A stretch of 5,866 nucleotides of DNA. Source: Gammaproteobacteria bacterium. Its GTDB lineage: Bacteria > Pseudomonadota > Gammaproteobacteria > GCA-001735895. The notes beneath the pieces were generated by a model. The model was given only the letters and a program-made list of their open reading frames with translations, was not told the origin of the DNA and did not search any database. This document shows, one piece after another, positions 1-5,819 of this stretch. The stretch is taken from contig JARFPR010000374.1 in assembly GCA_029288195.1 (NCBI GenBank), positions 1 through 5,866 on the forward strand, written 5' to 3'. Every line of letters starts with the position of its first letter. Position 1 is the stretch's first letter. The position numbers and the translations under genes are program-made.

Positions 1-132
1 ACCGCGAATTCCTTGACATTGGGGCGAGCGGTAAGATTTCTTGAAATGCTGCGATAGGGTATACAGGGGAGGCTTCCAAAATCAATCTACTGCTTCCAAG
101 TGTAGACTAATTGCTACAAGTAGCAGCCAGCT
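1..132. other. Non-coding tail downstream of the TolC-OmpA gene
   Basis: I see no gene I can support in this stretch. Short open frames touch the left edge on both strands (one plus-strand frame ends with TAG at 55-57, another with TGA at 42-44), but none is long enough to recognise. An 8-base direct repeat, GCTTCCAA, occurs at 72-79 and 92-99, exactly 20 bases apart. A stem-loop just after the stop codon of the minus-strand gene is listed separately. A gene ending or starting beyond the left edge cannot be excluded. Confidence 0.5.
112..125 (-). terminator. Weak stem-loop just downstream of the TolC-OmpA stop codon
   Basis: TGCTAC and GTAGCA form a perfect inverted repeat around two bases, in practice a 5-bp stem with a 4-base loop. 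It begins about 8 bases past the TAA stop of the minus-strand gene. A second imperfect stem (TCTAC/GTAGA, 86-90 with 102-106) follows. Neither is followed by a good run of T on the minus strand, so this is a poor intrinsic terminator. It may only protect the 3' end of the mRNA or help Rho-dependent ending. Confidence 0.25.
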
Positions 133-2301
133 TTACTCTGCGGACCCCTTTGTTTTAAAAATGAATTCGCCTCGACGATTTATCGCCTGACCGGCTTCGG
201 TCGCATTGTCGGCAATGGGCTTTCCTTCTCCTACTCCTACCGCGGTTATATTTGCGTCATCAATTCCGTTACTGGTTAGTAATTCTTTGAGTGCTTCGGC
301 TCTTTTTGCAGATAAGACCAGGTTGTATTTGTCGGAACCTATGTTATCGGTATGGGTGTAAATCTCGATGATGACACCTTCGGCTTGTTTTATCTGTTCA
401 ATGATGGCTTTAACCTTGGATTTGGAGATTTCGGTCAGTTCGGCCTCATCATAAACGAAGTTAACTAACTGAACTTCCGCGAGGCTAATGACTTCAGTTT
501 TGTGCACTCTAATCCGTACTGTCGCTGTAGCAGTGGCGGCTCCACCCCTGTTATCAGTAACGGTGTACTTGAAATAATCCTCACCAATAAATCCTTCGAG
601 GGATCTATATAACAGATTACCGTTGGTGTTAAATGCCAGGCGGCCGACATCAGGTTGACTCACATCTATTATTTCCAGGGGATCGGAATCCGCATCAGAA
701 TCGTTCGCAAGCAACTGTTCAGGCGTAATTACCAATACCTCATTGGTTTCGATCTCAAACTGATCGTCAGTTAAACTCGGTGCCGAATTTTGCCGTGGTG
801 GCGCCGGCTCAACCCTGGTGAGAACTACCGGTTCATGACATCCAAAGGGATTTACCTCGGTATCGATAAGCGAGTTGTCACAATGATCCATCGGGTCAAT
901 TTCCCGGTCACGGTCTTCGTCATCAGGCAGCGGGAGCTTGTCAACCTGGTCAGTTGAAAGTCGGGCAACCTCTAAATTTCCATCTTTCAATTCAAACCCG
1001 ACATTAGCCGCTTCGAACAACTTGCCGATTCCCTCAAAAACCCGGTAGCGTGCACCCAGTGAGTCGAACTTGGCTTCGGTATACTGGTTTTTAGCGCTAT
1101 TGAATTCGTTTTCAGCGTCGAGCAAGTCTATAAGGTCGCGCTGGCCGATAAAAAACTCTTCTTTGTATGACTCGACGGTCTGACCAGCTTTGACCACATG
1201 AGCGTTGAGAAATTTTAGTTGTCGAACCAGTAAATCATCTGCGGTCCAGGATAAGCGCAAGGTGTTGATAATCTGGCGTCGTACTCTGGCTGCGAATTCC
1301 TTTTGTTCGTAAACGGCGCTAATTTTCTTTTGCTGCTCGGCATCATTTCTGCCCCCGCTATAAAAATTATACGTGAGGTTGAGCACCAGGCTGGTTTCCT
1401 CGGTATTTCCATCCAGACCGTCAATATCGTCCCCGTATTCGGTAGCGAGTCGCAGATCAAGATTCGGGTATCGAGTTTTCAGGGAGCGTCGGTGATCTGA
1501 TTGAGCGGCCGCGATATTACTTTGCGCGACCCGTAACGCCGGATGATCGGCCAGTGCCTGGTCGATCAGCAGGTCCAGGTCTTCTCGAGGCATCGTAGGC
1601 AGGTCAGGTTCGGACAATGCCATTGGATCGACATAACGCCCCAGTATTTGGTGCAGCTGTGTGGCCGAGTCTTCGAGATTATTTTGCTGGGCTATCTGAC
1701 TTGCCTGGGCCCTTGCCAGTCGTCCCTCGGTTTGCTGTAGCTGCGAAAGTCGGCCAACACCGGACAGGTTTCTTTCCCTGATTTGGGCCAGAATATCTTC
1801 GTGTGCAGCAACGTTCTCGATTGATAATTGGTAAAGTTGTCGCTGCTTTATTACTTCGAGATACGCCTGTATTGCCAGTAATGCAATGTTATCGGCGGTA
1901 TCGTAAACATCAAAAAGTGCCGCGTTGGTTCGAGCCTTGGTCTGCTCAATCTGGTAGGTAGTGTCGTACCCGCTAAACAGGTTCTGGGTAACCGATAGTT
2001 CAAGGTTGGTACTGTCATAGTCGATCGACTGGTTGCCGGTCGAGGGCGACTCGGTGTCATAATATCCAGCAGAAGCACGGGCATCGATACTGGGCCGCCA
2101 ACCGCTCTCCGCAATATCACGGTCACTTATAACCTGGCGGTAGACGTGAATTTTTTCTTTGACTTCCGGATGAGCACTAATCGAATCGACAACCATATCC
2201 CGCATGTCGAGTGCTTTAACAGGCACGACATAGATAAGTGCCAGAATGAATCCTGTCAGCACTGTCTTCGATGAAAGGGTGCGGCCTGTCGTTGTGATCA
2301 T
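133..2301 (-). CDS. TolC-family type I secretion outer-membrane channel fused to cadherin-like and OmpA domains
   Basis: The 722-residue product is read as the outer-membrane exit duct of a type I secretion system with a cell-wall anchor at its C-terminus. A signal peptide (about 1-30, hydrophobic 14-27, cleavage likely after VKA) leads into a TolC/OEP region at about 31-435. Two half-repeats are visible, each opening with an A/S-HP motif (SAHPEV near 42, ADHPALR near 251), with long coiled helices and the typical EEFFIGQRDLIDLLDAENEF stretch near 381-400. A linker (455-508) has a thrombospondin-3-like pattern with Cys474 and Cys488. Residues 509-600 form a cadherin-like domain (LLANDSDADSDPL, DYFKYTVTDNRGG). 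Residues 608-716 are an OmpA C-terminal domain with HTDNIG, YNLVLSAKRA and NRRGEF, keeping the Asp and Arg that bind diaminopimelate in this family. Ordinary TolC proteins are about 430-490 residues and lack these additions. The ATG at 2301 is the first start after an in-frame stop; its ribosome site is weak. The matching ABC transporter and adaptor are not in the window. Confidence 0.9.
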   Translation of the reverse strand: MITTTGRTLSSKTVLTGFILALIYVVPVKALDMRDMVVDSISAHPEVKEKIHVYRQVISDRDIAESGWRPSIDARASAGYYDTESPSTGNQSIDYDSTNLELSVTQNLFSGYDTTYQIEQTKARTNAALFDVYDTADNIALLAIQAYLEVIKQRQLYQLSIENVAAHEDILAQIRERNLSGVGRLSQLQQTEGRLARAQASQIAQQNNLEDSATQLHQILGRYVDPMALSEPDLPTMPREDLDLLIDQALADHPALRVAQSNIAAAQSDHRRSLKTRYPNLDLRLATEYGDDIDGLDGNTEETSLVLNLTYNFYSGGRNDAEQQKKISAVYEQKEFAARVRRQIINTLRLSWTADDLLVRQLKFLNAHVVKAGQTVESYKEEFFIGQRDLIDLLDAENEFNSAKNQYTEAKFDSLGARYRVFEGIGKLFEAANVGFELKDGNLEVARLSTDQVDKLPLPDDEDRDREIDPMDHCDNSLIDTEVNPFGCHEPVVLTRVEPAPPRQNSAPSLTDDQFEIETNEVLVITPEQLLANDSDADSDPLEIIDVSQPDVGRLAFNTNGNLLYRSLEGFIGEDYFKYTVTDNRGGAATATATVRIRVHKTEVISLAEVQLVNFVYDEAELTEISKSKVKAIIEQIKQAEGVIIEIYTHTDNIGSDKYNLVLSAKRAEALKELLTSNGIDDANITAVGVGEGKPIADNATEAGQAINRRGEFIFKTKGSAE

Positions 2302-2597
2302 AAAGATACCGAATTAAGGGATTTCGTAACTCATCCTGGCGAAAACCGAAATCATACAGTCGTGGAGCATATCTACGGTTGATTCGCTACAGGGAGATCT
2401 GGCTAACACTTTGGATAGTTTCGATCTCAGATGGAAAAGTATTAATAAATAAAATTAAGTATATGAGTTAAGTTATTGATGATAATAATCTATATTGACT
2501 CGTATTCAATAAGAAAATCACCTTCTTATGGGCAGGAAAGCCGGGTTTTGTGATCTATTTAATTTTTTTGAATCGTTCAAGAAATCCGATTTCAGGA
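2302..2597. other. AT-rich spacer between kinase operon and TolC-OmpA gene
   Basis: No coding frame here is convincing. On the minus strand, ACTTAA occurs twice 13 bases apart (2473-2468 and 2460-2455), just downstream of the possible promoter. Near the operon end two small dyads lie side by side: GAAATC-C-GATTTC at 2581-2593 and TTGAA-TCG-TTCAA at 2568-2580. On the minus strand the second dyad is followed by a run of A, not T, so neither makes a canonical terminator for the operon. The 3' half of the spacer (2302-2430) shows nothing notable. Confidence 0.45.
2482..2509 (-). promoter_or_regulatory. Possible sigma70-type promoter for the TolC-OmpA gene
   Basis: Reading the minus strand, TTGAAT (2509-2504) is followed after 16 bases by TATTAT (2487-2482), a 4/6 and 5/6 match to the consensus. 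It lies in the most AT-rich part of the spacer and would give a leader of about 175 bases. AT-rich sequence produces such matches by chance. The gene might instead be transcribed by read-through from the kinase operon upstream. Confidence 0.3.
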
Positions 2598-2867
2598 TTA
2601 ACCGTACAGAACGAGAGCCAATACTGCGGAGGCTGCTAATCCGAGGGCAATGATTATCCAGTCCGAGGAAGTGTAGGTTTTCTGCACTTTTGGGGTCTCA
2701 CCACCTTGCAAGGCAGTAAAGTTTTTTAAGTCCGCTTCATCAACAACACCTTTGCTTTCAAGCCGCTTCAGTAATTGGGCTCGAATCTCTACGTATTGTT
2801 GGCGAGTAATCAGGTCGTTCGCGTAGGTTTTGGCGAGCAGACGCAAAGGAGAGACTAGCTGACTCAT
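2598..2867 (-). CDS. Small tail-anchored membrane protein with SHOCT-like helical hairpin
   Basis: I do not recognise this 89-residue protein as a named family. Residues about 8-36 form a helix-turn-helix stretch (YANDLITRQQYVEIRAQLL) that resembles the short SHOCT-type oligomerisation domain. A polar linker follows (37-69). One hydrophobic helix runs from Trp70 to Tyr88 at the very C-terminus, so the protein is probably tail-anchored in the inner membrane with its N-terminus in the cytoplasm. It is the last gene of the phosphatase-kinase operon. Its ATG overlaps the kinase TAA stop by one base (TAATG), and no strong ribosome site precedes it, which suggests translational coupling to the kinase. 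The spacing of its hydrophobic residues matches two segments at the kinase N-terminus, pointing to a partner or adaptor of the kinase. The role is inferred. Confidence 0.75.
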   Translation of the reverse strand: MSQLVSPLRLLAKTYANDLITRQQYVEIRAQLLKRLESKGVVDEADLKNFTALQGGETPKVQKTYTSSDWIIIALGLAASAVLALVLYG

Positions 2868-4864
2868 TACTTCTGGAATTGTGCGTTTATCTGCTTATTG
2901 AGGCTTTGCAGACGCGTGTTGTCGGGAAATAGTTTCAAACCTGTAATTATGTAGTTTGCCGCCTCATTGTACTTACGCCCGGCGATCAGCTTTTCTGATT
3001 CTGAAAGATAGAGATCGGATAGTGCCTTATCCGTCAGCAGATAATGTCTTGGATCTACGCGTTTAATGAGGGGCAGGACCGTGATTAAATCTTCGCCGCT
3101 CGGAGTTTTAATCAATTTTTTGGCTTTGAAATAACGTTTGTAAAGCGAGATCAGGCTATTCATCAATCGATCGCGCTGCTCTTTGACCTGGTCCTCGATG
3201 GTTGATAAGGCAACGGAATCGGGGTAGTGTCTTTTAGCCTGTGCCAGTAAATCCTCGGCTTGCGGGTAATCGTATAAACCTTCTTTTGGCCGAAACACCG
3301 AACGAATACGATCCCGATAAAATGTAATTATCTCGCGGCGCAACCCGACCGAAACAATTTTCTGCTGTTCCGGATTTAACTGATCCAGCGACCAGATGGT
3401 TTCGATCATCAGGGCCTTGTCGCCATCCTTGATTAACTGGATCTTGTCATAAAGTCGCTGCTCGGCCTGAAACTCTAGAAACGGTTTATACCCGATACCA
3501 GCACCGATCACCCCCACAAACAAGGCTGCTAACAAAATAGTCTTGCTATGCGATTTGCGGGTGCGCATACCCTCGGCAAATTTCTCGACATTAGCAATAC
3601 GATCTTCGCGTACTACCGTCAGGGCCTTCATCAAAGTTTTTTGCTGGCGACGGTTTAGTCCCTTGATCGGCTTCGGTTTGATTCCAAGTTCTTTTATTTT
3701 GGGCGATGCCACCTTGTTGTAAGGGTGCTTGCCCCCGGCAAGTAACTGGTAGGCCACGCAGGCGAGGCCATATATATCGTCTCTGGGATCGGGATTCATG
3801 CCGGCAAACATTTCCGGGGTTGCATAAGCGGGTGTGACCGCGCTGAGCTTGGCCGGATCAAACATCGTGTTTTCTCTTTCTTCGTCGGTTTGCGTACTTG
3901 CCCTGGCGATACCGAAATCAAGCAGTTTTACGTGACCATCACTCAGTAAAAAACAGTTACCCGGTTTGAAATCGGAGTGAATCAGCATTTTCTCATGTGC
4001 GTAAGCCAGTCCGCTACACAACTCTTCAATTATGTGCAGCGCATGATCCAGCTTGAGCGGTTTCTTGTTAATCTCCTTGATCAGCTGATTCAGGGGTTTC
4101 CCCTGCAGGTATTCCATTGTCATGAAAACCGTATTACCGTCCCGATCAAAATCGTAAACCGTAGCAATATTAGGGTGTGCCAGGCGTTGTGCTTTACTGG
4201 CCTCGCGCTGTAAGGCGATGAACGACCCGGAATACTTCTTGAACGCATCGGTTAGTACCTTGATCGCGACGTAGGGGTCTTTATCCTGGGCCTCGACCTT
4301 GAGCAAGTCCTTGGCTTTAAACACCACGCCCATGCCACCCTGCCCAAGTTTCTCGAGCAGTACAAACCGGTCTTTCAAAGTGACACCCGGACCGAGATTT
4401 TCATAACGTGCTGACTTATGAGGATTCTCGACGATCTTGGGACTCATCGGTGAATCGTCTTCTCCCATGCTAATCGAAGGTTCAGAGATTTCGATTTCCT
4501 GCCCACTACTACTTGCCCTGACTATAACGGTCTTGTCATTACCGTCATCTGTTGCGTCTCCGGGAGACAGGTCTGAAAGATCGGTCAGGTGCATCGTCTT
4601 ATCTTCAGCAAAGTAGGAAATATCTGTTTCCTGGCTGTTTTTCAGCGTGGCATTTATATTAATTTTCGAGATTACATGCGAGATCTGGGTAAATCCGTTT
4701 GAATCGATTTTATCGCTGGTATACAGGGACTGGAGATAACTCTGGGCTTCGGTATGGCCGTTTGGCAGGGCGTCGAAAATGCTGGCCAGACCTTCTTCCA
4801 GGTCGGCCATTTCGAGGGATCCCTCGATATAGTCATTTATCAGCGATTCGCAGACTTCAGACAT
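2867..4864 (-). CDS. Membrane-anchored Hanks-type Ser/Thr protein kinase with periplasmic helical-repeat region
   Basis: The 665-residue protein should phosphorylate Ser/Thr residues on cytoplasmic targets. A helical N-terminus (1-70) is followed by an acidic, Ser/Thr-rich linker (80-155) containing NDKTVIV. The kinase domain spans about 165-432. It shows the glycine loop LGQGGMGVV (173-181), VAIK with catalytic Lys202, the probable C-helix Glu221, catalytic loop IHSDFKPGN (295-303; Asp298, Lys300, Asn303), DFG (316-318) and TPAYATPE (344-351). The HRD arginine is Ser297, so it is a non-RD kinase, but all catalytic residues are present. A basic patch (RTRKSHSK, 434-441) precedes one membrane helix at about 442-459, which places residues 460-665 in the periplasm. 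That part is helical and has two similar TPR-like units, at 531-560 and 630-659. No PASTA or FHA domain is seen. AAAAGGT lies 6 bases before the ATG, which overlaps the phosphatase TGA by one base (TGATG). Confidence 0.93.
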   Translation of the reverse strand: MSEVCESLINDYIEGSLEMADLEEGLASIFDALPNGHTEAQSYLQSLYTSDKIDSNGFTQISHVISKININATLKNSQETDISYFAEDKTMHLTDLSDLSPGDATDDGNDKTVIVRASSSGQEIEISEPSISMGEDDSPMSPKIVENPHKSARYENLGPGVTLKDRFVLLEKLGQGGMGVVFKAKDLLKVEAQDKDPYVAIKVLTDAFKKYSGSFIALQREASKAQRLAHPNIATVYDFDRDGNTVFMTMEYLQGKPLNQLIKEINKKPLKLDHALHIIEELCSGLAYAHEKMLIHSDFKPGNCFLLSDGHVKLLDFGIARASTQTDEERENTMFDPAKLSAVTPAYATPEMFAGMNPDPRDDIYGLACVAYQLLAGGKHPYNKVASPKIKELGIKPKPIKGLNRRQQKTLMKALTVVREDRIANVEKFAEGMRTRKSHSKTILLAALFVGVIGAGIGYKPFLEFQAEQRLYDKIQLIKDGDKALMIETIWSLDQLNPEQQKIVSVGLRREIITFYRDRIRSVFRPKEGLYDYPQAEDLLAQAKRHYPDSVALSTIEDQVKEQRDRLMNSLISLYKRYFKAKKLIKTPSGEDLITVLPLIKRVDPRHYLLTDKALSDLYLSESEKLIAGRKYNEAANYIITGLKLFPDNTRLQSLNKQINAQFQK

Positions 4865-5640
4865 CAGTTTACCTTTTGCCGCATTTTCATTGTGATTATC
4901 GAGGTGTTGTCAGTACCGCCCGCATCCAGCGAGGCAGACAGCAGCGCTTGCGAGAGCTCGGACATATCTTCCGAATTAGACTCAATTATGGTGGTTATTT
5001 TAGTTTCTTCCAGATCTTTATAGAGCCCATCGGAACAAATAATATAAATATCATCGTCCTGCACTTCGAAGTAGTCGAAATCCAGGCAAAGCTTGTCGTC
5101 GATTCCAACTGCTTTTAGCACCACATTCGAAGCGGGATGTTCCTCGGCATCACAAGCCTCGATTTTTCCCATTCTGACCAGTTCCTCAACATAGCTATGG
5201 TCTTCAGTCAGGCGTTCCAGTTTTTCATCCCTGAAGCGATATAGGCGGCTGTCTCCTGCCCAAAAGGTGAACAGCAGGTTGTGCCAGATATAGGCACAGA
5301 CAATTGTGCTGCCGGTAGTTGCGTTGCGTCCGAGTTTAAACGATTTTTTTCGAATAACAGAATTCGAGTTTAGTATATTTTCCTCGAGCAATAAAATACT
5401 GTCGTCCAGAGACGTATGCTGTTTGAAAAGGCTTAAATTATTGGTGATAGTCTGGCTCGCGAAATCACCCGCATGGTGGCCTCCCATACCATCCGCGACG
5501 ATCCAGACATTCTCGTCTGCATGCACCAATATGGAGTCTTCATTTTTATTTCGAACATGCCCGGTGTCGGTCACGCCGTCGCTAGAAATTTGGAAACTGA
5601 TTGGGGATTGCTGATCGTTATGTGCTATGTAGCGTGACAA
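4864..5640 (-). CDS. PP2C-family Ser/Thr protein phosphatase
   Basis: The 258-residue enzyme is a cytoplasmic, metal-dependent phosphatase that presumably reverses the neighbouring kinase. The PP2C motifs occur in order: TDTGHVRNKNEDS (24-36), VADGMGGHHAG (48-58), TTGSTIV (108-114), AGDSRLYRFRD (128-138), TEDHSYVEELV (145-155), HPASNVVLKAVG (168-179), SDGLYKDL (203-210) and GGTDNTSII (241-249). The metal-binding aspartates Asp35, Asp50, Asp204 and Asp244 are all kept. The length is that of a bare catalytic domain, with no membrane helix or sensor domain. The start codon is TTG at 5640, preceded at 5 bases by AGGAG (5650-5646). An in-frame stop at 5676-5674, with no ATG or GTG between, supports this start. 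It is the first gene of the operon. The PppA/PpkA pair of type VI secretion is a similar two-gene unit, but no type VI gene is visible here. Confidence 0.95.
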   Translation of the reverse strand: MSRYIAHNDQQSPISFQISSDGVTDTGHVRNKNEDSILVHADENVWIVADGMGGHHAGDFASQTITNNLSLFKQHTSLDDSILLLEENILNSNSVIRKKSFKLGRNATTGSTIVCAYIWHNLLFTFWAGDSRLYRFRDEKLERLTEDHSYVEELVRMGKIEACDAEEHPASNVVLKAVGIDDKLCLDFDYFEVQDDDIYIICSDGLYKDLEETKITTIIESNSEDMSELSQALLSASLDAGGTDNTSIITMKMRQKVN

Positions 5641-5645
5641 CGCAA

Positions 5646-5650
5646 CTCCT
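5646..5650 (-). promoter_or_regulatory. Ribosome binding site that fixes the TTG start of the phosphatase
   Basis: AGGAG on the minus strand sits 5 bases before TTG. No ATG or GTG lies in frame between the upstream stop (5676-5674) and this TTG, and the first conserved PP2C motif begins only about 24 residues in. TTG is therefore the best-supported start. Confidence 0.75.
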
Positions 5651-5669
5651 GCTAATTCGGGTATTATTG

Positions 5670-5701
5670 GCCATTAATAATTATAATAGTAAATTAATGG
5701 C
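5670..5701. promoter_or_regulatory. Inverted repeat flanking the operon -10 box, candidate operator
   Basis: GCCATTAAT (5670-5678) and ATTAATGGC (5693-5701) are perfect 9-bp inverted arms separated by 14 bases. Beyond one mismatch, two further bases on each side also pair. The arm centres are 23 bases apart, about two helix turns, which suits a dimeric DNA-binding protein contacting one face. The TATAAT box lies between the arms, and one arm would cover the expected transcription start, so a repressor is the simplest reading. The regulator is unknown. Confidence 0.5.
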
Positions 5702-5708
5702 AAAATGG
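5680..5708 (-). promoter_or_regulatory. Probable promoter of the phosphatase-kinase operon
   Basis: On the minus strand a perfect -10 box, TATAAT, lies at 5685-5680, about 40 bases before the TTG start. At the usual distance upstream (around 5708-5703) there is only CCATTT, a poor -35 box, so an activator or another sigma requirement is possible. An alternative pairing is TTGCCA (5703-5698) with TATTAA (5679-5674) at 18 bases. Both candidates are interleaved with an inverted repeat. Confidence 0.45.
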
Positions 5709-5749
5709 TATGTATAACTTGAAGAAGACTGCATCTCTTGATGAGTATC

Positions 5750-5769
5750 AATTCCGGGCGCTGGGAATT
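5750..5769. promoter_or_regulatory. Inverted repeat upstream of the rightward gene
   Basis: AATTCC (5750-5755) and GGAATT (5764-5769) form a 20-base dyad with an 8-base centre. It occupies the position where the -35 element of the promoter at 5778-5783 would be expected, and could bind a regulator of the rightward gene. Six-base arms can arise by chance. Confidence 0.3.
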
Positions 5770-5777
5770 ATTTATCC

Positions 5778-5783
5778 TATAAA
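5778..5783 (+). promoter_or_regulatory. Possible -10 box for the rightward gene
   Basis: TATAAA lies 36 bases before the ATG at 5820 and would give a leader of about 30 bases. No -35 box is recognisable 16-18 bases upstream. TATAAC at 5795-5800 is a second candidate, but it sits very close to the ribosome site. Confidence 0.3.
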
Positions 5784-5819
5784 GATAACTAGTGTATAAC
5801 TTTTAAAGGGGAAATATGT

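Noticed and set aside
1..57. Short plus-strand open frames ending at 42-44 and 55-57 as the 3' end of a gene
   Set aside because: Only 14-18 codons are visible, with no recognisable motif and no way to choose between frames.
13..65. TTGACA at 13-18 and TATACA at 60-65 on the plus strand as a promoter
   Set aside because: The spacing is far too long for one promoter, no -10 box lies 16-18 bases after TTGACA, and no plus-strand gene follows.
1303..1740. Plus-strand open frames of about 65 codons inside the TolC gene
   Set aside because: They lie opposite a well-supported gene, have no recognisable domains and no supporting ribosome site.
2568..2593. Two adjacent small dyads as the operon terminator
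   Set aside because: On the minus strand the stems are short with tiny loops and are followed by A, not T, so they do not fit an intrinsic terminator.
4699..5118. A 139-codon plus-strand open frame across the kinase-phosphatase junction
   Set aside because: It lies opposite two genes with complete catalytic motifs and its translation is low-complexity, without family features. It is a shadow of the real coding strand.
2867..5640. Assignment of the phosphatase-kinase pair to type VI secretion (PppA/PpkA)
   Set aside because: No type VI component is present in the window, and the neighbouring gene is a type I-style channel. Similar pairs occur outside type VI loci.
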